Source: Cololabis saira (lineage: Eukaryota; Chordata; Actinopteri; Beloniformes; Belonidae). Taken from it: a stretch of 64,000 nucleotides of DNA. A model generated the notes under the pieces. It was not told where the DNA came from. It searched no databases and worked only from the letters and a program-made list of their open reading frames with translations. The stretch lies in contig NC_084590.1 in NCBI RefSeq assembly GCF_033807715.1, positions 38,593,505 to 38,657,504 on the forward strand, read 5' to 3'. The translations under genes and the position numbers were made by a program. Positions 50,010 through 64,000 of this stretch are shown in pieces (the stretch's first letter is position 1; each line of letters begins with the position of its first letter).

Positions 50010-53000
50010 CCACAAGTCTCACCCTCCACTCTGGGGGGATGGTTAAGTTTCCTACATGTATGGACCACCCAGACCCTCCCAAAAAGCACATTTCTCTTCA
50101 ACATTAGCCTTTATCCCTTTCCCTGTGATTAATTATATGTGTAGCTATTATTTCTAAAGTGCATAAAATGACTAGTAGAGTGCTTCTTTTTACTTTTAAC
50201 TGACAAAACATTTAGCCACTCCTCATGTATAATCTGAGGTGTGCACAGTTTAAGAGCATATCCTGCTAAATAACAAGCTCTTTTATAAAGTTCAAGACTT
50301 ATTTATTTCCCCCCTTTGAAGTATTTTCCAAGCTTTTAAATAAGTCCAAAGACAACTTGAGGGGGAAGTGTGGTTTCTGAGGGTTAATTAAGCTGTTTGA
50401 ATTATCCAGTAGGTCACGTCAGTACAAGTTTTCAAATTTAAATTGAGATGTTCGGATTTACAATGGATCCAATGTGCCATGCAGCAAAATAAGTCAAGCC
50501 TACAGTATTAGGCACGCTGAGGAGGTGAGGTACATGACAGGAAATTGATCTTTAACTGGTTAATTAAGGCATGATGCATTAGCTCTGCAGACGAGCAAAA
50601 AACGACAGCCAAGAAATGGAAAGAAGGAAAAGAAAAGGAAAAATATTGCATAATATCACTTCTAAAGTAAAAAAAGGCCAGATAACCAATGATTCTTTCA
50701 CAATGCAGTTTGCGCCTCCTAGTGGCACCTCGGAGCACATGCACACCATGTTGCTGTTGCAACATGGTTGATATGATAGGACTCAAATGATGAATTTTAC
50801 ATTTATTAATCACACTGATACTAAAGTCTCAGCTTTGTAAATACAGATAATATTTGTGGTTTTGCATTAGAAAATTAGATTTGCATTCTTAATAAGCATT
50901 CTATCAAAGTAATGTCACATTGCCATGAGGTTTATCCCTGTAAACAACACCCAACAGTCAAGCAGGTATTACGATCACATCTTTTCAGACTTTGCACACA
51001 AGAAAAAAAAAGTCTGTTAATTTGCTTAAATAGCCTATGTGCAATTCAATAAAGTGAACCCTAAAGTATTTAAATAAATACAAATATTCGACTGAGTCCA
51101 ATACTAATTTGACTCAGATTCTATCAGATCAATAGAGGACTTGACTTAGATTTTTCTTCAATGATGGATTTGACTTGGAGTCAAACAAAGATAACTTGAG
51201 ACTGGATTTACCGATAACTGCCTCTAATATAAAAGGCTTCATTGTTAATAATGTTGATATAAGATCAACAAATGTACCTGAGACCCTGCAGCTCATGGAA
51301 TATCCATCTCTCTGATCTCTTTCCCATCTCTGTTTTTGTGAGAAAATCATTCTCTTTGATTGATGACCTCTCATGTCAAACTGCCTTACGTGGACACTCT
51401 GGTGCCCTGAAAAATGACTAGATGTCTCTTGTCTTTTTTCTCTGTTATATCAACCGTCCTGCCGAACTCACAAACACACTCAAAGATGCAGTCAAAATGA
51501 GTCAAAAATTGTAAATTTGTGTAAACGTCCAGAAGACAATCAACCCAACAAGAAACAGAACAAATATTTTAAAGTTATTGACAAATATGTGCCTTTCATG
51601 GATCAAGTCTTTATTTCTAAAAAGTGCTGGGAAAAAAAAAACATAACTACCATCTTATTCTTTAGGGCAGATAAAGTCAGACTGTATGCCAGAGAAACAT
51701 TATTAGCATCCTCTAAAAAAAGACATAATAAACTGACATCAGACAAATACAGATGTGGTCTGCTCAAACCACCATATAGACTCTCAAAATCCTTATTTAA
51801 TTTCTTCATTTCTGCATCCTCCAACCAGAGAAGCAAACAGAGAAGTCACGACAGACAATAGAAGAGAAGACTTGAGGAGACGAGAGGTAACCGTATGATG
51901 TGCATCACAACGGCACCATCAAAACCATTGTTTTCTTGCAGCATAAATCTGTATTTTATTATTTATATGTTTTGGGTAAGTTATATATTAATTTCTTACT
52001 CTTGTTTTTTTCTCTTTGGGTTTAGTAGCTACTCTGTTTTTCTGAACAAGATTTATAACAAATTTAGAATTTTATGCTAATTTGGACTAAATTGGTTTAT
52101 GAACTAGAATTAAGTGGTTTATGGATTAATTAATAAACTATCATCAACTGTCTTAATTACAAATGAACTGGACTGAATTGAAATATAATTTGAACTCAAT
52201 TACTTTGTGTCTATTGGACTATATTAAACATTCTAACATTTATTTGCTTATTTGATATTGTCGATGATGTGAATTAGCGCTAAGTGAAGTGAATTGAAAA
52301 CAGTGTGAGAGTTCATACAGAGTTCACAGTAAAGGCTTAGTTATCTCTTACCTGCCAGGCAGAATAAAAATCCTTCATAAAGGTAGCATTAATTCTGCAA
52401 ATAAGTTCAAGGAGTTGAGCAGAACTGAGCAATACTTCCAACATTTTTGTCCGTCAGTGGACGTGTGAACTTGAATCACAATGATGTAATTCTTGCTCCT
52501 ATGTTAGCAGGACAGCCATAAACTATATACTGAGTTCCCCTTCTCAAACAAACAAACAAAAAAAACAACAACATGAGACATCATTGAATAGAAAGGCCAG
52601 TTCTTGCACTTGTCTGTCTTCATCTTCATCAAGCTTGCCTTTCTTTATTAATTAATACTTTATTTTGAAATAGGAGTGTGTTGTGTCCAAGCCCAAATCA
52701 GACACCACAGGGGCAGTATGCAAATAAAACACACTTTGGAGTTTTATATTTACTTCATTTTTTATTTCATCGTAGATGGTATGAGTCTCTCATCAACTTT
52801 ATTTCATTTGATAATACACATTTATTTCTGTATTTCAGGCCTGCAACACTTCAAACAGGGGAAATTTAGGCCTAGTAATGAGGCAGTGAAATATGCCATA
52901 TTAATAAATCATTAAATGATTAAAGGAATCTGAAGGGATTTCAGACCTGTCAAATGCTCATATCAATACATGTTCAAAGGATACATTCGGGAAACCTTTG

Positions 53001-53240
53001 TCAACAATACAATACTGAGTAACATTCACAAACCTTGGAAGTGACACTTTGACTTCCAAGTTTAACTTTAAAGCAGCACAAAGGGACCTTTGTCCTTGTT
53101 TAGCTCTTTGGGTCGCTCTATAATTGCTGAAGTTAAGTCCAGGATTACTTTTGCTTGGGGGTCTTAGTGTCACTCTTATTTTCTATTTCGTCATTTCTTT
53201 CTTGTGTCTCTTAATCACCTCTCACACGATGTCTGTTGTA
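50010..53240. other. postn-trpc4 intergenic DNA, no gene recognised
   Basis: Upstream flank of postn and then AT-rich sequence. I identified no exon or RNA gene. Postn control elements would be expected in the first kilobase, but apart from the TATA box I cannot name one. Confidence 0.5.
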
Positions 53241-53244
53241 GCTC

Positions 53245-53525
53245 TGTGGGCTAAAGTCATCGTTCTCCATGTGTGACAGTGTTACAAAGTTGCTGCAATA
53301 GGCAACCAGGACAGGAGCAAAACTTACTTTGGCTGCTTTTTGCAGACAAAAGACTATCCCTTCTGTCTATATCTTGTAATTATATATATATTTTTTCTTT
53401 TTTACCCCCTTCCCTGCATGCGTGTGTTACATGTAAGTGTACTGCTGCTAACATGTGAGTTTCCCCATTGAGGGAGTAATAAAGGATTATCTTATCTTAT
53501 CTTATCTTATCTTATCTTATCTTAT
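53245..53525 (+). repeat. non-LTR retrotransposon 3' end with (CTTAT)n
   Basis: GTTTCCCCATTGAGGGAGTA then ATAAAGGATTA and eight CTTAT units (53486-53525). This is the usual end of a fish LINE. The upstream edge is estimated. Confidence 0.6.
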
Positions 53526-54159
53526 GAAAGTCAACTTATTCTAACATGAAAGAAGGTCTTTTGTGCTGCTTTAAGTAGGTACATGTTGTAAGTGGTAGAG
53601 TAGTGAAATATTTCTAAAAGTCCCATGATGCTGCATAATACAGTAACTGATATTGAAGTTAAGCCTACAACAAACCCACCTCTGATTGTGTGGTAAGTCT
53701 GCTATTCTCAAAATCAAGATTGAAAACGTCCCTCTCACCTGGAGCATGTTGGAAAGGTAAATGACAAGTAAAAGCAAATTTGTATTGATTAGTTAAGTAT
53801 TGCATCCCTCATTAAACAACTAAATAGTAGGTACAAATAAGACATCAGTTCAGCTCAGTCGATAAATACAAAGGATGTGTTTATAGTATAACACACAAAT
53901 ACTATTGTTATTATAAGAGTAGTAAGATTTCTGTAGGCAGAGACTAAAGATACATTATTTTTGCATATCACGGGAAGAGGACAAGTCACTGAGGAGGAGC
54001 ATAGGAAAGGCAGCAGGTGTCAGATTCTCTTTGGAAGTAATTGCTCAAGGTAAAATAAATAAATAAATAAATACAATTTAAAAAAATGACTAAAACCTGT
54101 TTCACAATTCCCTGAGCACCAAGTGAGTACTATATCCTCACCCTCAATGTAAAGCTGTA

Positions 54160-55247
54160 TACATTCACCAGCCACTTCATTAGGTAACCTGTGCTAGTAC
54201 CGGGTCGGAACCGCCTTCATTCTCCGTGGCATAGATTCAACAAGGTGTTGAGAACATTCCTCAGCGATTTTTGGTCAACGCTGACATTTAAGTGTCATCA
54301 GTTTCTGCAGGTTTGTCAGCTGCACATCCATGATGTGAGCCTCCCGTTCCACCACATCCCAAAGGTGCTATGTTGAGATCTGGTGACTGTGGAGGTCACT
54401 GGAGGACATCCAGCTCACTGTCATGTTCCAAAATCCAGTTTGACATGATTTCAGCTTTATGACATGGTGCATTATCCTGCAGGAAGTAGACATTAGAAGA
54501 TGGGTACGCTGTGGTCATAAAGGGTTGGACATGGCCAGCAACAATACTCAAGAAGGCTGTGGCTTTGAAATAATCCTCAATTGGTACTAATGGGTCCAAA
54601 GTGCCAAGAAGATATCCACCACACCATTACACCACCAGCAGCCTCAGCGGTTGACACAAGGCAGGATAGCCTCTTTTTATGATGCTTATGCCAAACTCTG
54701 ATTGTACCATCTGAACATTGCATCTGAAACGGAGACTCCTCAGTACAAGCAACATATTTAAATCATCAATTGTCCAATTTTGGTGAGCCAGTGTGAATTG
54801 TGTCCCAGTTGTAATTTGACAGGAGTGGGATCCGGTGTGGTCTTCGGATACTACGGTCTTCTTCTACTGTTGTCTTTTTATCAATCCCAATCAGGCTGCC
54901 AATTCTCTTCTGACCTCTGACATCAACAAGGCATTTTCATCCAGGCGACGGCTGCTCCCTGTTATGGTTTCTCTTTTTCAGACTTCTCTGTAAGCTCTTG
55001 GGATGGTTGTGTGGGAAAATCCCAGTCAATCAGGAGTGTGTAAAATACTGCCTGTTTGGCACCGACAATAATCCCATGCTCAAGGTCTCTTAAATCCCCT
55101 TTCCTCCCCCTTCTGTCTCCCAGTTTGAACTTCAGTAAGTCTTCTTGAACATGTCTGTGCCTGAATGCAGTGAGGCGTTGCCATGGCTGATGACCTATTT
55201 GTGTTTCCAGCAATTGCACAGATATACCTAATAAAGTGGTCATACAA
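54160..55247 (-). mobile_element. full-length but decayed Tc1-like transposon
   Basis: Left end ACCAGCCACTTCATTAGGTA and right end (reverse complement) GACCACTTTATTAGGTATA form imperfect inverted termini of a well-known fish family. On the minus strand the N-terminal DNA-binding region reads DLEHGIIVGAKQA (about 55065-55100) and the catalytic part reads VYFLQDNAPCHKAEIMSNW and LQWPPQSPDLN (about 54390-54510). The first catalytic region reads EESPFQ where active copies have DES/F. Frames are broken between the parts. It lies between the two genes, transcribed as they are. Confidence 0.82.
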
Positions 55248-55334
55248 TAATGTTATTGTTCCATTATATAGGCTAATTGATAGGATGCAACATCATTTTG
55301 AAATAATACGGTAAGTAGATTAACTGCCATTCCA

Positions 55335-55340
55335 TTTATT
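55335..55340 (-). promoter_or_regulatory. candidate trpc4 poly(A) signal (AATAAA)
   Basis: Canonical hexamer about 90 bases after the stop, with the Tc1-like remnant starting about 90 bases further on. A short 3'UTR would therefore end just before the transposon. Confidence 0.5.
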
Positions 55341-55430
55341 GAGACTCAGCTTGTGTTAAATAAATACTTCAGGATTCATAGAATAATTAACACAGTGCAA
55401 CCAATATGTCTCTGTAGAAATGTTGACATA

Positions 55431-59090
<3,660 letters not shown>

Positions 59091-59104
59091 CTGGTGGAAA
59101 GAAA

Positions 59105-61550
59105 GAAAAAGAGGGAGACAAAAGATGTCATGTGCAATTAGGTTAAACTTTAATCTGCACTTTAAAGTCCACTTGGAAAAGGACAAATCAGGATGAGGGC
59201 CATTAAGTTTAAAAGCAACCCTAACTTTATGACTTTATAAGCTTTTATTATGCTAAAATTACCCTCTCATTCCAAAATACTTTGATAAAATACATGAAAT
59301 ATTGAAATTATTTCAAAAGTCCATTCATCATGCACTTCCTATATGTGCTTCAGACCACTCATTGTCAGTCTCCCTTCAACAGCTTGCCAGTCTGTTGCAT
59401 TGATTTCAAAACTTTTTTTTTTTCAAACAATAGTTCTCAGTATTACTTTACATCTGATTTAGCTTGATGTTCTGCAGTTCGATAATTTTAAAAACTTTAC
59501 CAGACAGCACATAAGATATTCATTTGATGTCGCAATATGCTGCTTTTGCTTGTGGTTTCTAGTCAAAGTGCCACAAAAGAGGACGTTTTCACGGTTCTCG
59601 TAGACTAAACTAGGGCATTTAAACCTTGAAAGCCATTACAAAGTTCATACATAACAAACTTGAACCACGTTTGATCACAAATGAACCACTTATGCTTGAA
59701 TTTAACAATCCCACAAGGTTTTTGCACCGAGTGGCGTAAAAAAGTCTTTAGTCAAAGCCCAGACCCCCCCTCAGCTGACTGAAGCACTTCTTTTTAGCAC
59801 TGAAAGGCAGCTTTTTCACAGTTTTGCCTTCCTGCCTATCTGGTCTCTTTCATCTCAGTGTACATTTCACAATTCTTAGTGTTGTTGCCATCACTCAGGC
59901 TTACATGTGTGGTCGGGACCAAACTTAGGGAAAACACCAGGGATATTTATCCATAAAGAGGCCATGGAGTCTGTTGTCAATATAACTTGTTTTGCATTTC
60001 AGTTTAAACAACAATTACAGACTAAAAGTGGAAGGATTTTCCTGGAAAAATATATTTAAAAAACAGACATCTTTAATCTTTAAGATATCATGTACAAATA
60101 TCCAATACCAGTGTGAATCTAATGACTAATATAAGCCAAGTTAGTCGGATTTCCTTTTAACCTTTATTTATCCGTGACTGTGATCAGAAACCCTGCACCA
60201 CAGGAACAGTGGGTTCCAGGTGACAAACATTTCAAAAGTGATTATCAGCCGTTTTCCTTCCTCATTTTCTCTGCATTGCAGGATTTGTTTGGAACATTTG
60301 ATGGATGCTGATGGACATTAATTGAGACTTAATGATGTTAGGGACGAATGGATCCTCATAATGGTTCTGCAGTATAAAAGCGTTTAATTGTGGGTGATGA
60401 GGTCATACATCTAAACCTGACATCTGTCTTGATTTTTGTCGCATCTTCAAGGGATGGATTTAGCAAAGTACATTTATGGAAGATGAAAGAAAACTATTAT
60501 CATATTATATACAGTAAGGTTAACTATAATTAAAGGTTATTCAATCGTAAGGTCCAAAAACATAAAGTCTGTACTTATAGTTAAGATCTGAGATCCAAAA
60601 CTGCATTAACTGGCAACACAGTTTTTATTAAGATGATTTATTAATCAAATTATTGAATATGTTTTGAAATTTGAACTTACACAAATTAGTTTTATCGTGA
60701 ACTGCTGCCATGTAAGCGTTACTTGTGAATTTAACTTCTGGGCTCAGAAGATTAAATGTCTAAGTTACCCTGCTCTTCTGCTTCACGATACACATCTTTC
60801 ACAATAAAAGCCCTTCAATGAACAGTAATGTTTCTATCCAATCAAATTTGGAGGAAGCTTTCAGCCCAAATACACTAGTATGTGTGCTCTTGTTTTTTCA
60901 ATACTGCATTAAGAAATGTGTTGCATAATCGTTGTTACGATACATTAACTTTTTTATTTTGTTTTTGAATATTGATAATGTCAGCACTTTACAATAAAAT
61001 CAAGTTTTACCTCAGAAATGTACCTTTTTCATAATTACAGTTTCTCCTAAAGCTGAGAAATGAAAGATTTTAGGGGTCAGTTTTGACTTAAAAAAAAAAA
61101 AAGCTTGGATTTTAAGGGGGCATTTTTAAATGAGGCCTTAGGTGGGGAATATCCTAAATTGATTATTTGTGGTAGCCAATGTCAAGGTTCTGACCACTTT
61201 AACCCCCCCCTCTTCATGCACTTTGGTAGCAATTAAAGTTGTGGCAGAGACAGACTGTGCCCCCAAGTGTTCAATGTGGGGATAAGTCTTTTTTTCCCAG
61301 ATGGATGAAAACACAATTACAGCAACGACAAAGGCTAAAATCAGAAGGTTCCCTGTCCAGTTTTTAACTATTTATACGGGAAATTACTGCAGCAGAATAT
61401 CACTAACGTTATGATGTTCTGCCAGGTAGGTCGGCAGTTTTGTTAAAGATGTTGGTGATACATGCACTCTGAATGGTGGTTAGGTAAATATGATAGTCAA
61501 GTTCTAACTTTAATGTGTTTAAAATGTAGTATTTAGTTTGACAGTCAATG
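59105..61550. other. trpc4 upstream intron, nothing recognised
   Basis: Lies 5' of the first trpc4 exon in the window. I searched the minus strand for the ankyrin and linker exons expected before FVAQPNCQQ and found none here or up to 64000. Confidence 0.6.
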
Positions 61551-61559
61551 TATGTCGCC

Positions 61560-62062
61560 CTGTTCTCTACTTTACGTTACACCCTGGACAGGTCGCCAGT
61601 CCATCGCAGGGCCACATATACAGACAAACAAGCAGACACACTCACACCCACACCTACGGGCAATTTAGAATAATCAAGGGATAATATCCATTACTTCATA
61701 CATAATTCTACATTTTTTTTTAAATGTGTCCTAGGCAAATTTTGGAGGAAAGAAAACTATTTCTGTTGGAGTTTGTGGGAATTTCCACAATAAAACAGCA
61801 GCCAGCTGAGTCTCATGTAAACATAACTTATTGTTTCTGTGCACCATTTCAAACCTAACTCGAGGTATCAAAATAAGATATTGTAAAAGAATATGGGAAT
61901 TAATTGTGATAACAATGACATTTAGGAAAAAGAGACCTATTTATAAGGATCGTGATGGACTGATGACCAGTCGAGGGAGTAACTTGCAGCTCATTCGAAG
62001 ATAACAGGGATCAGATATCCCTGTGACCCTAATACTATGAAGCGGTTGTAGAAAATGGATGG
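61560..62062. repeat. two opposed fragments of the CCATCC dispersed family
   Basis: 61560-61680 (plus): ACACCCTGGACAGGTCGCCA and CTACGGGCAATTTAGAATAA. 61930-62062 (minus sense): GATGACCAGTCGAGGGAG and GAAGCGGTTGTAGAAAATGG. Opposite orientations suggest two insertions or an inversion. Confidence 0.65.
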
Positions 62063-62674
62063 GTGGCCTCTCCACCCATCCAGCCAAAGTACCAAAGTAA
62101 ATAAAGATGTCTCAATCATGTGTTATGACGCATTAAAAGTGTTTGGTGCTGCAGAAGCACTGGCCTATATAAATATTCTATTAGTTCATAAAGATTTTAA
62201 GACGTGTCTCGGCTGCAAACTTAAAGCAGTAAATACTATCAGCGAGTAAGGGCGTAAACATTAGCAGAAACAGCACGTTGAAAAACAGGAGGATTAACGA
62301 ACCATTGAAAAATAAATGAGCAGATTCACTAAGTACCAATATTTTTCAATACGAAATGATGACTTTTTGAATCAACCAATCAACCATTTTGTATTTTAAA
62401 TAAACATGTGACAATTAAACCAAACTAAACCTCTTGACAATTTGAAAGTAAGGATGATCTTAATTGTGGATACCCCTGTTGCACTCGGGGGAGAATGAGA
62501 GCTGCTCCTACCTCTGATGAGACATTCACTGACCTTGCAAAACTCAAAACTTCAGCAACCACAGCAAACAAAAGCCACCACATATAGAATGATTTCAGAG
62601 TTAATAATCATATTACCTTCACAAAATGTACATGTATGGCATATGACATATGGCACGTTAATGGTTCCTTAGAG

Positions 62675-62898
62675 CAGTGTTTCCCAACCCTGGTCCTCAA
62701 GGCCCAGTGTCATGCATGTTCTAGATGTTTCCCTTCATAGTCACACCTGATTGTAATTAATGGTCCTAATTAGCTTGTCATCAAGGCCTGCACAATTCTG
62801 TTGATGACACAGCCACTTGTATCACGGTGTGCTGAAGCAGGGTAGCATCTAAAACATGCAGGACAGTGGGCCTTGAGGACCAGGGTTGGGAAACACTG
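62675..62898. mobile_element. 224-bp hAT MITE
   Basis: Termini CAGTGTTTCCCAACCCTGGT and its exact reverse complement, extending about 30 bases. A perfect 8-bp duplication CCTTAGAG lies at 62667-62674 and 62899-62906. Non-coding, in the trpc4 upstream intron. Confidence 0.92.
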
Positions 62899-62944
62899 CC
62901 TTAGAGTTTCCACACTTAAAAAAACAAAAGTTACCTTATAATTT

Positions 62945-63095
62945 TAAATCAATCATCCATCCATCCATCCATCCATTTTCTATACCTGCTTTATCCTTTG
63001 CAGGGTCACGGGGGTCTGCTGGAGCCTTTCCTAGCTAATTTTCAGGCGAGAGGCAGGGGTTACCCTGGAGAGGTCGCCAGTTCATTGCAGTGGTT
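62945..63095 (+). repeat. dispersed CCATCC-type repeat
   Basis: (CCAT)n, then TTTTCTATACCTGCTTTATC, CAGGGTCACGGGGGTCTGCT and GAGAGGTCGCCAGTTCATTG. It is the best-preserved copy of the family in the window. Confidence 0.75.
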
Positions 63096-63099
63096 AAAT

Positions 63100-64000
63100 C
63101 AATCAGAGAATGCATATTTCACAGATTACTAATGACTGTCACTGAAATTGCACAAATGTATTTGTACTATTCACAATTAAATTAGAATTTCATTCATGAA
63201 ATCATAAAGTTGACTGTTGAGCGGGGGAGTAGTGTCCTGTTGCATCAGCGGCATGGCTCCAACTTCCCCTTAAAGTTCCCATTTTTGGTCCAACAATCCT
63301 TCTCATTCACCAAACATACAGCGTTTATGAGTATGGATCTGACATGGATCGGACAACACCACACAATAATCAGTAATAGCCTTTTAGTAACTTTTGACTG
63401 AAATCACTTTTTAACCACATCTTTACATATACTGTAACTGCCTAGATGGTTTGCACTACTTAGTTGTTTAAGTGCATTTATCTTTGTAATGAGAACTAAA
63501 ATACTCAAGAACCTCTTGCTATAAACACTCTCTGTGTGTCTGTTAACTTTTAACAGACTTTTGTAGCCGAGAGTCATTGCACCTTCATATGTTAACTCAT
63601 TGTGAGTTTCTTATATGTAATTTTGTAACCGGTGCTACTGAAGCGGCTGATTGCATGTTTAATGCATGTTTATTATTATTATCTGTAAGTTATGGGTTAG
63701 GTTAGTTTTCATGAAGACACCTTTAGGAATGCTTCTAAGAAGAACGTAGGTGAATGACTGTTTTGTACTGAAAACTTGTTGATTTAAGGTGTTATTAGCA
63801 ATTCTGGACCCATCTTGGTTTGAATAGTGGCTCTTGGATGCTCCTGTGAGCCCAGTCCTGCCCGACTGCTCAGGTACCACAAGCATTTCATAAGAGGGAA
63901 GTGAATGGGTATACCACAGCTGGACAGGCTAATGAGATAGAGCATTTGTTGACACTGAAACAATGGCAAAAGAAAAAAAAACTATATATTTAAAAAAAAC
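63100..64000. other. nothing recognised
   Basis: AT-rich, presumably still the trpc4 upstream intron. No exon or repeat identified. Confidence 0.5.

Overview
The window is nuclear DNA from a ray-finned fish, very probably a percomorph teleost. It is AT-rich, has compact introns with GT..AG borders, and carries typical teleost repeats (hAT and Harbinger MITEs, Tc1-like remnants, LINE tails, long GT, AT and ATT microsatellites). No bacterial, viral or organellar genes were seen, and no tRNA, rRNA or CRISPR array.

Three protein-coding genes were reconstructed exon by exon, all on the minus strand. (1) spart (spartin/SPG20): seven coding exons from 17535 down to 8953, giving a complete 605-residue frame with a MIT domain, a PPVY motif and a C-terminal senescence domain. 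A probable non-coding first exon lies near 18622-18780. (2) postn (periostin): 21 coding exons from 49942 down to 38436, giving a complete 750-residue frame with a signal peptide, an EMI domain, four FAS1 domains and a tail of small phase-1 exons. It has a TATA box at 50002-50009. (3) trpc4 (TRPC4 cation channel): the last eight exons (59090 down to 55431, 613 residues) cover the membrane domain, pore, TRP box and C-terminus. The ankyrin-repeat exons lie beyond the right edge. The order and strands spart-postn-trpc4 match human 13q13, but the genes that lie between SPART and POSTN in human (CCNA1, SERTM1, RFXAP, SMAD9 and others) were not found. A gap of about 19 kb takes their place.

Layout: 1-8.7 kb is repeats and apparently non-coding DNA, including two copies of an unusual dispersed repeat with 128-bp tandem units. 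8.7-18.8 kb is spart, with a nested hAT-in-Harbinger insertion in one intron and a 711-bp hAT MITE in the first intron. 18.8-37.9 kb is a gene-free interval with a three-level nested transposon block at 29-31.9 kb and an inverted repeat copy at 34.7-35.8 kb. 37.9-50.0 kb is postn, whose intron 7 holds a hAT element containing a foldback sequence. 50-55.3 kb is intergenic with a decayed Tc1-like transposon. 55.3 kb to the end is trpc4 and its upstream intron, with a 145-bp AT tract 24 nt inside one donor site.

I found no convincing new biological system. The best leads are the trpc4 C-terminus, which has lost the usual VTTRL PDZ ligand, the 128-bp-period repeat family, the stacked insertions dated by intact target-site duplications, and the foldback in postn. 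The three genes share ancestry as a syntenic block rather than a pathway.
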